NCBI GenBank assembly: GCA_046316615.1
Contig: JBKDAN010000003.1
Coordinates: 17,115-81,114 of the forward strand
Source of the DNA: BJHL01 sp040378885
GTDB taxonomy: Bacteria; Planctomycetota; Phycisphaerae; Phycisphaerales; UBA1924
DNA: 64,000 nucleotides
Reading direction: 5' to 3'
The notes beneath the pieces are model-generated. The model saw only the letters and a program-made list of their open reading frames with translations. It ran no database searches and was not told the DNA's origin. Both the position numbers and the translations under genes were made by a program. Positions 34,761-43,493 of the stretch are shown piece by piece (position 1 is the first letter of the stretch; each line of letters starts with the position of its first letter).

Positions 34761-36020
34761 TCAGTCCTTTGGGTCTTCCCTTACTATCGGGTCTTCCCCG
34801 CCCGCTGATGCCTCTTTCCCCGGCTCTTGCACCTCCGGCCGCGGCTCGCCCGCGCGATCCCGACGCCCATCCGTCATCCGTGCGCCCATGCGCATGCCTC
34901 GCAGGCCCAACCTGCCGTTATCACCGTCGTCATACGCGCGGATAATGCGCTTCACCAGCTCATGCCGCACCACGTCCTGCTGTTCAAAGCCCACAAAAGC
35001 GACTCCGTCCACACGCGCCAGCCGCCTCGCCGCATCAATCAGCCCGCTCTCCATGTTCTCAGGCAGGTCGTTCTGCGATGGGTCGCCCGTCACGATCATC
35101 TTGCTCCCCTGCCCCATGCGCGTCAGGAACATCTGCATCTGCCCGCGCGTGCTGTTCTGCGCTTCATCCAGAATCACCACGCTGTGGTTCAGCGTCCGCC
35201 CGCGCATAAACGCCAGTGGCACCACTTCCACCACGTCATTCTCCATGAACCTTCGCACCGTCGCGAAGTCCATCATGTCATTCAGCGCGTCAAACAAAGG
35301 CCGCAGATATGGGTTCACCTTGTCGCGCAGATCACCGGGCAAAAAGCCCAGCCGCTCACCCGCTTCCACCGCAGGCCGCGTCAGCACCACGCGCTTCACG
35401 CGCCCCGACCGCAGCAGATGTACCGCCGCCGCCACCGCCAGATACGTCTTCCCCGTACCCGCCGGCCCCAATCCAAACACCAAATCGTTCTCACGAATCG
35501 CCCGCAGATACGCCAACTGATTGGGCGTGCGAGGCCGCACCGGCTTGCCCCCCACATACACATTCAGCCGCTGCTCCCACTCGTCAAAGTCTTCTTCTTC
35601 AGTGGTCGCAGTATCCGTGCCGAACTGCGCCTCGCCGGATTCTCTGGGGACCGCCTTCCACCCCTTGCGCGCCTTGGCCGCCTCCGCCGTTTGCTCCGCG
35701 ATCAAGTCCAGCACCGCCTGCCGACTCAGCGGATTGTCGTTCTCCGCCGCATCAATCAGCGTCTCGAGCACCCGCCGCGCCGCACCCACCGCATGATTCG
35801 CTCCGCTCAATACCACCCGGCTGTCGCGCGCCAACACTTGCACGCCCAGCGCGTCACGCAGCAACTTCAGATTGCGATCAGACGACCCGACAACCGCTAC
35901 GCGGTCCGGGCCAGAAGGGACTTTGACTGTGACTTCCAACAAGCTTCTCCAGACTGCCCCGCAAGCCAGCCCGCCACGCCACTCACAAGCGAGCGTTGAT
36001 TCTAAGTCGGTTGGACGCAT
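34761..36020 (-). CDS. phoH: PhoH family ATPase
   Basis: A 419-residue PhoH/PhoL-type protein. An N-terminal KH-like segment (about 45-90, LRDALGVQVLARDSR) precedes the ATPase core: Walker A GPAGTGKTYLA (about 183), VVLTRPAVEAGERLGFLPGDL, Walker B SVVILDEAQN and VTGDPSQNDLP. It acts in RNA metabolism by family inference. The start is uncertain. The ATG at 36020 has GAGGGG upstream but overlaps by 2 nt the ATG of the divergent lipoprotein. A TTG at 35939 with GGAG 7 nt upstream gives a 392-residue protein and leaves promoter space; it is equally plausible. pgpH follows after 34 nt. Confidence 0.95.
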   Translation of the reverse strand: MRPTDLESTLACEWRGGLACGAVWRSLLEVTVKVPSGPDRVAVVGSSDRNLKLLRDALGVQVLARDSRVVLSGANHAVGAARRVLETLIDAAENDNPLSRQAVLDLIAEQTAEAAKARKGWKAVPRESGEAQFGTDTATTEEEDFDEWEQRLNVYVGGKPVRPRTPNQLAYLRAIRENDLVFGLGPAGTGKTYLAVAAAVHLLRSGRVKRVVLTRPAVEAGERLGFLPGDLRDKVNPYLRPLFDALNDMMDFATVRRFMENDVVEVVPLAFMRGRTLNHSVVILDEAQNSTRGQMQMFLTRMGQGSKMIVTGDPSQNDLPENMESGLIDAARRLARVDGVAFVGFEQQDVVRHELVKRIIRAYDDGDNGRLGLRGMRMGARMTDGRRDRAGEPRPEVQEPGKEASAGGEDPIVREDPKD

Positions 36021-36468
36021 GAACCGCCCCTCAGTTGCTTGGATTTTGCTAGGGTTTTCGTGCCTCCTCTCAGGCTGCTCCGGCCCCGGCTGGGCCCAGC
36101 TCGGCGGCCCCAGCACCGGCACCACCGTCCAAGCAATCGGCGACTGGAACGACCTCGACGCCGCCCTCGAACTCGCCGCCCCCGCCGTCGAGCTCGCCCT
36201 CGAACACGCCGAGCCCCCCGCCGAATTCCGCGGCCGCACCCAGCGCGTCTGGACCCTCCGCGGCATCCGCGACGAATCCGCCACCGTCACCGCGACGGCG
36301 GGCGAGTCCGGCGACGACCGCTCCCTCCAGCGCGCCGGCACCATCCCCATCACCCTCTCCGCTTCGATCGGCAACCTGGGAGATTCCACCCGCGAGCGCA
36401 CCCTCCTCAACACCATGAAGCAACGCCTCGGCAAGCTCGCAGGCGTCGACTTCGCTCCACTGCGGTAA
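36019..36468 (+). CDS. Small predicted lipoprotein
   Basis: A 149-residue protein with a lipoprotein signal: hydrophobic VAWILLGFSCLL then the lipobox LSGC, lipidated at about Cys20. The mature part contains ALELAAPAVELALEHAEPP and two short strands ending GTIPITLSASIG; I recognise no domain. It diverges from phoH, and the two ATGs overlap by 2 nt if phoH starts at 36020. About 220 nt without a recognised feature separate it from the PilZ gene downstream. Confidence 0.7.
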   Translation: MNRPSVAWILLGFSCLLSGCSGPGWAQLGGPSTGTTVQAIGDWNDLDAALELAAPAVELALEHAEPPAEFRGRTQRVWTLRGIRDESATVTATAGESGDDRSLQRAGTIPITLSASIGNLGDSTRERTLLNTMKQRLGKLAGVDFAPLR

Positions 36469-36688
36469 TCACGTGGAATCCGTCCCATGGGTCGCACATG
36501 TCCCATGAATTTCAAGCCAGTTTTCTGTTCGCAGTCCCGTCGCACCGCCGCCCGCCCGCGCAACCTCTGCCGAACACACCCCCCGTCCGAAAAATTCTTC
36601 GCTCCTCGCTCAACGCCCCCCATCCCAAGCCCGATAGCCCTTATGTCGGCGTGCGTGCCGTCACTCGAACGTCTCTCGGAGCTTGGTC

Positions 36689-37135
36689 ATGATGCGGATC
36701 AACAACAACAACTCCTCGAACGAAACCGCCGGTCACATCTTCGATAACGGCGGCGTGAGCGAACCCTACACCACGGACTTCGCCGCCACCGACCCGGCGC
36801 CGCGCGTCACACGCCAGGTCGCCAACGACAACGCACAGCTCAGGCTCCAGCACGAGCGCCGCAAAGTTCCGCGTCGCGAAATCAAAGGCGGCGCAATGGC
36901 CGTCTTCTCCTCAGGCCGCGGCGCCGGCACGCTCGCCCGCGTCGAACTGCTCGACGCAAGTTGGACCGGCCTGGGCGTCGTAAGCCCCATCGAAGTCGAG
37001 CCTGGCACCGCCGTCAGCGTCATTCCCGAACACGCCATGAGCCCCCGCCAGATCGGCATCGTCGTCCGCTGCGAGAAGTTCAATGACGGCTGGCGTCTGG
37101 GTCTCCAGTGCCGCACGCAAAAAGCCGTTGCCTGA
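36689..37135 (+). CDS. PilZ-like domain protein
   Basis: A 148-residue protein. After a disordered Asn-rich N-terminus it shows RRKVPRREIKGG (RxxxR-type c-di-GMP loop) and, about 25 residues later, LDASWTGLGVVSP (matching the DxSxxG strand), then a beta-rich end with RQIGIVVRCEKF and GWRLGLQC. This is the PilZ fold pattern, so it may bind c-di-GMP. GGAG lies 7 nt before the ATG at 36689; ATG at 36692 is an alternative. It lies 43 nt upstream of the DUF288 gene, which has its own putative promoter. Family call is by motif only. Confidence 0.75.
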   Translation: MMRINNNNSSNETAGHIFDNGGVSEPYTTDFAATDPAPRVTRQVANDNAQLRLQHERRKVPRREIKGGAMAVFSSGRGAGTLARVELLDASWTGLGVVSPIEVEPGTAVSVIPEHAMSPRQIGIVVRCEKFNDGWRLGLQCRTQKAVA

Positions 37136-37166
37136 GAACGCGATCTTCCATCTCACACAGCGTGCG

Positions 37167-37172
37167 TAACGT
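37167..37172 (+). promoter_or_regulatory. Putative leaderless -10 element for the DUF288 gene
   Basis: TAACGT is exactly 6 nt before the ATG at 37179, with no Shine-Dalgarno between. It implies transcription independent of the upstream PilZ gene. Confidence 0.5.
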
Positions 37173-37178
37173 GCACGT

Positions 37179-38309
37179 ATGCCCGCAAGGCCAGCCCTCG
37201 TCGTCACATCGATCGCGGGCGACACCAATCCCATCCTGCAGCAACTCGCCCGTGGAGCCCACGCCGCCGGTTGGCGTTTTCTCATCATTGGTGACACCAA
37301 GTCCCCGGCGACCTTCTCGCTGGCACACTGCGAGTTCCTCAGCATCGCCGACCAAGTCGCGTGGAGCGGCTCGCACAACCTCACCTACGCGTCGCTCTGC
37401 CCCACCAAGCACTACGCCCGCAAGAACATCGGCTACCTCGAAGCCATCCGCGCTGGCGCACCCTTCATCGTCGAGACCGACGATGACAACCAGCCCAACG
37501 AGTTTGTCACGCCAGACCCACGCAGCGAGCACAAGCAGCATCACGCCGCCTTTTTCGCCCCGCGTTCGCCGAGCCGTTCCGCCAAAGTGCTTCGCGATCA
37601 CGGCTGGCTCAACGTCTATCGCTACTGGAGCGCAACCGACATCTGGCCACGAGGCTTTCCGCTCGAATGCGTGCAGCAAAGCGTCCCGAGTCTTGCCGAC
37701 ACGCCCGCGCAGCCCATTGCCTGTCCCATTCAACAAGGCCTCGCCGACGAAAACCCCGACGTCGACGCCATCTACCGCCTCACGCGATCGCTCCCAATCT
37801 TCTTTGACTCCCACGACGACATCGCCCTCGCCCACGGCACCTGGTGCCCCTTCAACAGCCAGAACACAACGTTCTTCCCGCAAGCCTTCCCACTCCTCTA
37901 CCTCCCCGCGCTCTGCAGTTTTCGCATGACCGACATTTGGCGAAGCTTCATCGCCCAGCGCATCTGCCACGTCAACGGCTGGCCCATCCTCTTCCACAAC
38001 GCCACCGTGCGCCAACTCCGCAACGACCACAACCTGATGCGCGACTTCGAAGACGAAGTGAGCGGCTACACCAACAACTCCAAAATCTGCACCGCGCTCG
38101 CCACGCTCGATCTGCCGCCGGGCGAGCACCACCTCGCAGCCAATCTCCGCGCCTGCTACGCCCACCTCGTCGCGCAAGGATTCCTGCCCCCTGGCGAGCT
38201 CGATCTGCTCAATGCTTGGCTTCACGACCTCGCGCGCGTTCGCAGTATCGCTGCAAGCGTGCTGGTGGAAACCACGCTCCCGCGCAAACGAGCGGAGAAA
38301 GAAGTTTGA
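37179..38309 (+). CDS. STELLO/DUF288-like glycosyltransferase family protein
   Basis: A 376-residue soluble protein. It begins VVTSIAGDTNPILQQLARGA and FLIIGDTKSP, followed by ARKNIGYLEAIRAGAPFIVETDDDNQP. The Y..AI..GA..I.ETDDDN pattern is the hallmark of DUF288, the domain of plant STELLO proteins (Golgi proteins affecting cellulose synthase assembly) and of scattered bacterial and animal proteins. The DDD stretch looks like a GT-A metal-binding DxD. Donor and acceptor are unknown. It lies between a PilZ protein and a GT2 glycosyltransferase on the same strand, suggesting a glycan or polysaccharide locus. Confidence 0.82.
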   Translation: MPARPALVVTSIAGDTNPILQQLARGAHAAGWRFLIIGDTKSPATFSLAHCEFLSIADQVAWSGSHNLTYASLCPTKHYARKNIGYLEAIRAGAPFIVETDDDNQPNEFVTPDPRSEHKQHHAAFFAPRSPSRSAKVLRDHGWLNVYRYWSATDIWPRGFPLECVQQSVPSLADTPAQPIACPIQQGLADENPDVDAIYRLTRSLPIFFDSHDDIALAHGTWCPFNSQNTTFFPQAFPLLYLPALCSFRMTDIWRSFIAQRICHVNGWPILFHNATVRQLRNDHNLMRDFEDEVSGYTNNSKICTALATLDLPPGEHHLAANLRACYAHLVAQGFLPPGELDLLNAWLHDLARVRSIAASVLVETTLPRKRAEKEV

Positions 38310-38470
38310 ATTTGCAGCCCAAAGCGCGGCCGAAACGCGCCATTACAATGTGCTGCGATCAGCGTCCGTGCGAGTCGCTCCTGCATCACAGCACCTGACA
38401 GCGCACACACGTGCGAGTCATCCTTGTTGCATCGCACCGAGACGTGCAGCCCCATCTTCATCGTCCGTTC

Positions 38471-39256
38471 ATGCTGTCCGCTTCGTCCATCTCCATCGCC
38501 CCAGCCGCTTCGCCAGCCTCACCCTCTGCTGCACCGAACGCCGCCGCGCCCGTCAAGTCCCTGCGCATCTCTCTCTGCCTGCTTGTCTGGAACGAACTCG
38601 AAGGCTGCAAACTCGACGTGCCGGGCCTGCCTCTCGACCAGTTCGACGAAGTCTTCGCCGTCGATGGCGGCAGCACCGACGGCACCATCGAGTACCTCCA
38701 AAGCCGCGGCATAACCGTGCACGCTCAGCGCAACCGCGGCTACAACGCCGCCATCATCCAGTGCTTCGAACACTGCACGACCGACGCACTCGTGCTCTAC
38801 CACCCCAAAGGCAGCATCGAGCCCATCGAAGTCCTCCGCTGCAAACAGATGCTCGCAAACGGCTGTGATCTCGCCATCGCCAGCCGCATGATCCAAGGCG
38901 GCCGCAACGAAGAAGACACCAAACTGCTCCGCCCACGCAAGTGGTTTGTCCAATCCCTCGCCTTGCTCGCTGCTGCACTCTGGAAACGCAGCACATCCCG
39001 GCAGCCCATCGTCTGGGACGTCCTCCACGGCTTCCGCGGCATGCGCCGCGACAACTTCTTCGCCATCGATCCGCTGCCTACCGGCGTCTCGCTCGATCTC
39101 GAAATGGTCGCCCGCAGTTATCGCAAAGGCTTCCGCATCACCGAGTTCCCCAGCATCGAAAAGCCCCGCCCCCACGGCGCCACCCACTTCGCCGCCTGGC
39201 CCACAGGCAAGAAGTTGCTCAAGTACGTGTGGCACGAGCTGCATCGCGCCGCCTGA
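38471..39256 (+). CDS. GT2 family glycosyltransferase
   Basis: A 261-residue (from 38471) GT-A enzyme. The N-terminus is Ala/Ser-rich, followed by RISLCLLVWNELEGCKLDV, FAVDGGSTDGTIEYLQ (DGGSTDGT, donor-binding) and NRGYNAAIIQCFEHCTTDALVLYHPKGSIEP in the position of the DxD region. Later comes DLAIASRMIQGG. This resembles polyprenyl-phosphate sugar transferases (DPM1-like) but lacks C-terminal membrane helices. The start is uncertain: a GTG at 38411 would add 20 residues. Its stop abuts the stop of the next, convergent gene with no gap. Confidence 0.88.
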   Translation: MLSASSISIAPAASPASPSAAPNAAAPVKSLRISLCLLVWNELEGCKLDVPGLPLDQFDEVFAVDGGSTDGTIEYLQSRGITVHAQRNRGYNAAIIQCFEHCTTDALVLYHPKGSIEPIEVLRCKQMLANGCDLAIASRMIQGGRNEEDTKLLRPRKWFVQSLALLAAALWKRSTSRQPIVWDVLHGFRGMRRDNFFAIDPLPTGVSLDLEMVARSYRKGFRITEFPSIEKPRPHGATHFAAWPTGKKLLKYVWHELHRAA

Positions 39257-40441
39257 TTACTTCTCACGCAGTTGCTTGCGCAGGTAATCATGCCGCCATT
39301 CGTCCGACGGATCATCACCCCACACCTGATCCGCTGCATACACCCGCGCATACGCCTCACGCTCCGCAGGTGTCAGTGCCGCCTCCATGTCCATCAGCGC
39401 GCGCTCCGCCAGCGTGTCAACTTCACGATCAAGTTCATGGCCTGTAAAAGGATCTCGACTCTCATCCAGCGTCTTCGCCGCAAGCATGCGGTCATCCATC
39501 ACCTGTAACTTCTGATCAATCAGCGCATCAATCTCACGCTGCAGATCGCCCAACCTACTCATCAGCTTCGCGCGAGTCTCTTCCGACAGCCCCTCAATCG
39601 CAAACATCTCGCGCAGTCCATCGTGCTCACGCATGCTGCGCGAGCCCCAAGGCGAAAGCCGCCGTGCTCGCATCAGCCGCATCGCCTTGCGCCCCGCCTC
39701 GGGAGCGATCTCCATCAATCCGCGATATCCCTTCACCTGCATCTGTGCCACCACCAGCAAGCGCTCACTGGACTTGCCTGCCGCCGTGTTCTGCTGTTCG
39801 TACGAAGCGCGGTCCAGCCGCAGCTTGTCATACTCCGCCACGCTCACAAGCCACGCCCGCAGCGCCGCGTCATGATCACGCTCCCACGTGATCAACTTCG
39901 CCTTGAGTGCCGGATACTCATCTTCATCCACACCGGCAATCGCCAGCGCACCGCCCGGATCAAAGTCCAGCCGCACGTCCCACCGCCCCGCAGGTCCCGT
40001 CAGCAGGCGCGTCCGACTCATCTCAAACCGCCGCCATCCCTCCACCTGCTCCGGATTGGCATCATCCACCACCGCCCAGCAGTTCTCCAGCCACTGCATC
40101 TCCGCGGCACGCATCTTCTCCTTGTGCTGCTCGTTCGTCATCGTCGGCGGAGTCTTCAGCGCAATACGCCGCCGTTCCGCCCGTCGATACTCCCACGTCA
40201 CCTCGCGCATTCGCGTGATGGTGTCCGTCGTAAGTTGCTCAATCGCTTGCTGCTGCTCGGGCGTCGCGTCGATGTACTCCGCCAGCAGCATCACGTCTTC
40301 ACGCGTCGCCGGCTGCACAGGCATCCACTCGGTCCCTGCCGGCCGGGGCGACACCTGCGCCATCGCGATACTCACCCACAGCGTCCATGCACCTGCGATA
40401 CCCACACCGACAGCGCTCTTTCCCCGCATCATGAGATTCAC
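39257..40441 (-). CDS. Secreted helical protein, paralogue B of an adjacent pair
   Basis: A 394-residue predicted exported protein: signal-like helix GVGIAGAWTLWVSIAMAQ, then largely charged alpha-helical sequence (MREVTWEYRRAERRRIAL, LGDLQREIDALIDQKLQVMD). It shares layout with the upstream gene product: a FERSR/FEMSR segment about 140 residues in, an internal LxxAEREAY-type helix and an acidic end. The start is a GTG overlapping the upstream TGA (GTGA, 4 nt), so translation is probably coupled; an ATG at 40432 is the alternative. It ends flush with the convergent GT2 gene. I recognise no family; distant resemblance to periplasmic Spy/CpxP-type helical chaperones is only a guess. Confidence 0.7.
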   Translation of the reverse strand: MNLMMRGKSAVGVGIAGAWTLWVSIAMAQVSPRPAGTEWMPVQPATREDVMLLAEYIDATPEQQQAIEQLTTDTITRMREVTWEYRRAERRRIALKTPPTMTNEQHKEKMRAAEMQWLENCWAVVDDANPEQVEGWRRFEMSRTRLLTGPAGRWDVRLDFDPGGALAIAGVDEDEYPALKAKLITWERDHDAALRAWLVSVAEYDKLRLDRASYEQQNTAAGKSSERLLVVAQMQVKGYRGLMEIAPEAGRKAMRLMRARRLSPWGSRSMREHDGLREMFAIEGLSEETRAKLMSRLGDLQREIDALIDQKLQVMDDRMLAAKTLDESRDPFTGHELDREVDTLAERALMDMEAALTPAEREAYARVYAADQVWGDDPSDEWRHDYLRKQLREK

Positions 40442-41784
40442 TTCTCCTGCTCTTCCTCATCTTCCCCGCCCCAATCACTGTAATCCCACCCGATCAGCTC
40501 CTGGTCCACGCCACCCCACGGGTCGCTGCCGTGCCGACGCTTCTCAAACGCATTCGCCAAATCCTGTTCGTTCTCAATGCCCGTCTCATACGCGTTGCGC
40601 TGCTTGTCATCGAGCATCGCCACGATCTGCTTGATCAGATCCTTCCGCACCCGCGCATCCTTCTTCTGTCGTTCCAGCCCTTCAGGCGTCTGCATGCGCT
40701 GCCACGCGGGCCGGTCATCCTTCTTGCCTGCAATCGTGTCTTCGTCCTTCTGCTTCAGGTCTTCAATCGCAAACTGCAGCAGCTTCGCGTCCGCTTCTTT
40801 CACCGCCGCGTTCAACTGCTCACGCTGCGCGTCGGTCAGGCTGCGCAGCTTCAGTACCGCCTTCACCTGCGGCAGGCGCTTGCTGGGCTGCCATTGCCAC
40901 GTGTGCTCAGCCCGCAGTCGCTGCCGCATAAAGCGATCATGCGCCTCGCCCTTGAGCACTTCCGCCACCTGCCGCGCGTAGCGCACGTGCGTCTGCCGCA
41001 TCTTCTCAATGCGATCCTTGATCGTCTCCGCATCGCCCTTCGTCAGCGACGTGCCCGTCGTCCACATACCCCACTCGCTCTCCATCACCGGCTTGGCCGC
41101 CGCGCGATATTCCTTGATCAGCGTGTCCATGCTGGTCGCATACTGCTCAAGCAGCAAGTCCAGCGATGCCATATCCGCCGCCGTCAACTTGCTCGCCCGC
41201 AAAATACCGACAAGATCGGGCACGCCCGATTCATCACCGCCCAACATATAGCTCATCGCTTCGCCTTCCGCGGCGCTTTGCTGCTGCATGGCGTACTGCA
41301 CCTGCTGCTGCACCTGCTGAATGCCGCGAAGCAGCAACCGCCGCCGCGACCGCTCAAACTTGGGCCACCCGTCATTCGCCTGCTCAGGCTCCAGCAGCGT
41401 TTTGAGGTCGTTCATCACCGACTTCTCAAGGTCAATCACTTCCGTCTTCCGCTCTTCCGCCTTCTTCTGCCACTCCTCCATCATCTTCGCCTGATCCGCC
41501 GCGTCCTCCACCGCCTCCCAGTCATCCATCGACCGATACGCCCGCAGCGTGATCGTCCGCGCCCGCGCCATCCCCGACCGCATCAGCTCAAGCGCCGCGT
41601 CCTTCTGTTCCTGCGTCAGCTTCGTCGCCTCCGTCAGGTTCTCCAAATCTTCAACCGTGAACAGGCTGCTCCCCAGCGACACCTCATTCGCCACCGCCTC
41701 CTGCCCGCGAGCCGCTCCCGCGAACGCCACCACGCTCACCGCCGCCACCCAGCCCAGTCGCGCAAGACCATTTCCATACAGCAT
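40438..41784 (-). CDS. Secreted helical protein, paralogue A of an adjacent pair
   Basis: A 448-residue predicted exported protein: signal peptide LGWVAAVSVVAFAGAARGQ, then long charged and Gln-rich helices (RSRRRLLLRGIQQVQQQVQY, EERKTEVIDLEKSVMNDL). The C-terminus is acidic (DEEEQEK). Repeated LTxEQKD and LTDAQREQL helix starts recall proteins built of short helical hairpins. AAGGG lies 7-8 nt before the ATG. It is the first gene of a two-gene unit with its paralogue and diverges from the GH57 gene. I cannot assign a family. Confidence 0.7.
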   Translation of the reverse strand: MLYGNGLARLGWVAAVSVVAFAGAARGQEAVANEVSLGSSLFTVEDLENLTEATKLTQEQKDAALELMRSGMARARTITLRAYRSMDDWEAVEDAADQAKMMEEWQKKAEERKTEVIDLEKSVMNDLKTLLEPEQANDGWPKFERSRRRLLLRGIQQVQQQVQYAMQQQSAAEGEAMSYMLGGDESGVPDLVGILRASKLTAADMASLDLLLEQYATSMDTLIKEYRAAAKPVMESEWGMWTTGTSLTKGDAETIKDRIEKMRQTHVRYARQVAEVLKGEAHDRFMRQRLRAEHTWQWQPSKRLPQVKAVLKLRSLTDAQREQLNAAVKEADAKLLQFAIEDLKQKDEDTIAGKKDDRPAWQRMQTPEGLERQKKDARVRKDLIKQIVAMLDDKQRNAYETGIENEQDLANAFEKRRHGSDPWGGVDQELIGWDYSDWGGEDEEEQEK

Positions 41785-41904
41785 GTTTCACCCTTTCCCG
41801 TTGTACCCAGCCCGTGCCCTCATACAGGCGCCCACAGCCTACCACATACAAGACCCCGCCGCAACCCCGCCGTCCGGCCTTCCCCACGCTCTTCCCACCT
41901 CCTG

Positions 41905-41910
41905 TATACT
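41905..41910 (+). promoter_or_regulatory. Putative leaderless -10 element for the GH57 gene
   Basis: TATACT is exactly 6 nt before the ATG at 41917 (spacer GCCCCC). This is one of the clearest cases in the window; no ribosome site is present and no -35 box is obvious. Confidence 0.6.
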
Positions 41911-41916
41911 GCCCCC

Positions 41917-43221
41917 ATGGCCAGCATCTGCTTCTACTTCGAGGTCCACCAGCCCCACCGCCTCCGCCGCTACAGCGTCTTTGATCAAGACCCCTTCTAC
42001 TTCGACGACACCAAGAACGGCGAGATCTGCAAAAAGGTCGCCGACAAGTGCTACCGCCCCGCGACCCGGCTCATTCTCGACCTCGTGAAGCGCCACAAGG
42101 GCAACTTCCGCGTCAGCTACGCCATCACCGGCACCGTGCTCGACCAGCTCGAACGCTGGGCGCCCGATGTCATCGCGACCTTCCAGGAACTCGCGAAGAC
42201 CGGCTGCTGCGAATTCGTGGGCGAGACCTACTTCCACTCGCTCAGCGCTCTCTACTCGCGCGTCGAGTTTGACGAGCAGGTGCAGATGCACACCAACAAA
42301 ATCCAGGAGCTCTTCGGCCAGACGCCCCGCGTCTTCCGCAACACCGAGCTCATCTACAACAACGACCTCGCCTGGCACGTCAGCAACATGACCGACAAAG
42401 ACGGCAACCGCCGCTTCAAGGGCATGCTCTGCGAAGGCGTCGATCGCCACCTGGGCTTCCGCAAACCCACGTACGTCTACGCGCCGCCGGGCAAGCCCAT
42501 CGGCCGCGACAACAAGCCCTTCGGCCTCCTCCTCAAGAACTACCGCCTCAGCGACGACATCGCCTTCCGCTTCAGCAACCGCGGCTGGGCCGAGTGGCCG
42601 CTGAGCGCCGAGAAGTTCGCCCAGTGGGTCAATCAGATCAACGGCGACGGCTACCTCTGCAACCTCTTCATGGACTACGAAACCTTCGGCGAACACCAGT
42701 GGGCCGACACCGGCATCTTCGAGTTCCTCGCCGCCCTGCCCGAGAAGGTCTTCGACGTCGCCAAGAAGGCCAACGGCGAAACCGAGAACCACTTCATCAC
42801 CCCCAGCATGGCCTTCGACCAGTTCGCCGCCGTGGGCGAGTACGACGTCCACGACTACATCAGCTGGGCCGACACCGAGCGCGACCTCTCCGCCTGGCGC
42901 GACAACGCCATGCAGCACAACGCCCTCAACGAAACCTTCGCCCTCGAGAAGGCCGTCAAGGACGCTTACCAAAAGGCCATGATCGCCGGCGACCAGAAAC
43001 AACGCCACGACGCCTGGCACCTGCTCAACGACTGGCGCAAACTCACCACCAGCGACCACTTCTACTACATGTGCACCAAGTACTTCGCCGACGGCGACGT
43101 CCACAAGTACTTCAGCCCCTACGACAGCCCCTACGACGCCTACATCAACTTTATGAACGTCCTCGACAACCTCCGCACAAGACTCGACGTGGTCACCGAA
43201 CCCGCCGCTGTCAAACGGTAA
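41917..43221 (+). CDS. GH57 family alpha-amylase-like glycoside hydrolase
   Basis: A 434-residue retaining GH57 enzyme without signal peptide, so probably cytosolic and acting on alpha-glucan storage polymer. Region I is FYFEVHQPHRLRRY (His-containing). The nucleophile candidate is Glu144 in RNTELIYNN and the acid/base candidate Asp253 in MDYETFGEHQ. The length is typical of the short MalS-like or archaeal alpha-amylase group. It is leaderless by the promoter above. A 220-bp palindromic element begins 5 nt after the stop codon. Confidence 0.94.
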   Translation: MASICFYFEVHQPHRLRRYSVFDQDPFYFDDTKNGEICKKVADKCYRPATRLILDLVKRHKGNFRVSYAITGTVLDQLERWAPDVIATFQELAKTGCCEFVGETYFHSLSALYSRVEFDEQVQMHTNKIQELFGQTPRVFRNTELIYNNDLAWHVSNMTDKDGNRRFKGMLCEGVDRHLGFRKPTYVYAPPGKPIGRDNKPFGLLLKNYRLSDDIAFRFSNRGWAEWPLSAEKFAQWVNQINGDGYLCNLFMDYETFGEHQWADTGIFEFLAALPEKVFDVAKKANGETENHFITPSMAFDQFAAVGEYDVHDYISWADTERDLSAWRDNAMQHNALNETFALEKAVKDAYQKAMIAGDQKQRHDAWHLLNDWRKLTTSDHFYYMCTKYFADGDVHKYFSPYDSPYDAYINFMNVLDNLRTRLDVVTEPAAVKR

Positions 43222-43226
43222 AGGCA

Positions 43227-43447
43227 GGTTCACCGCGGAGCCCGCGGAGAACGCAGAGCCAAGACAGGGTTTCACCACAAAGACACAAAGAGCACAAAGA
43301 AAAAGGCAGGCGTTGTGATAGGGTTTGTGCCCGATCGCAACGCCTGCCTTTCTGCCTTGAACACATGCATTCCTGTCTTGAACCCTGTCTTTCCTGTCTT
43401 GAACCCTGTCTTCAACTCCGCGCTCTCCGCGCTCTCCGCGGTGAACC
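43227..43447. repeat. Large palindromic intergenic element between convergent genes
   Basis: A 14-bp perfect inverted repeat (GGTTCACCGCGGAG at 43227-43240 and its complement at 43434-43447) bounds the element. An inner 14-bp inverted repeat, AAAGGCAGGCGTTG (43302-43315 and 43338-43351), has a 22-nt loop. On the right a 21-nt unit starting TTCCTGTCTTGAACCC is tandemly repeated (43370-43390, 43391-43411), with a degenerate third copy before it. Short words such as CGCGGAG and CACAAAG fill the rest. It has no coding potential beyond low-complexity shadows. Confidence 0.85.
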
Positions 43448-43493
43448 TCTTCGCCTTTCTTCGAGCCCTTCGCATCTTCGCGTTGAACGCTTC

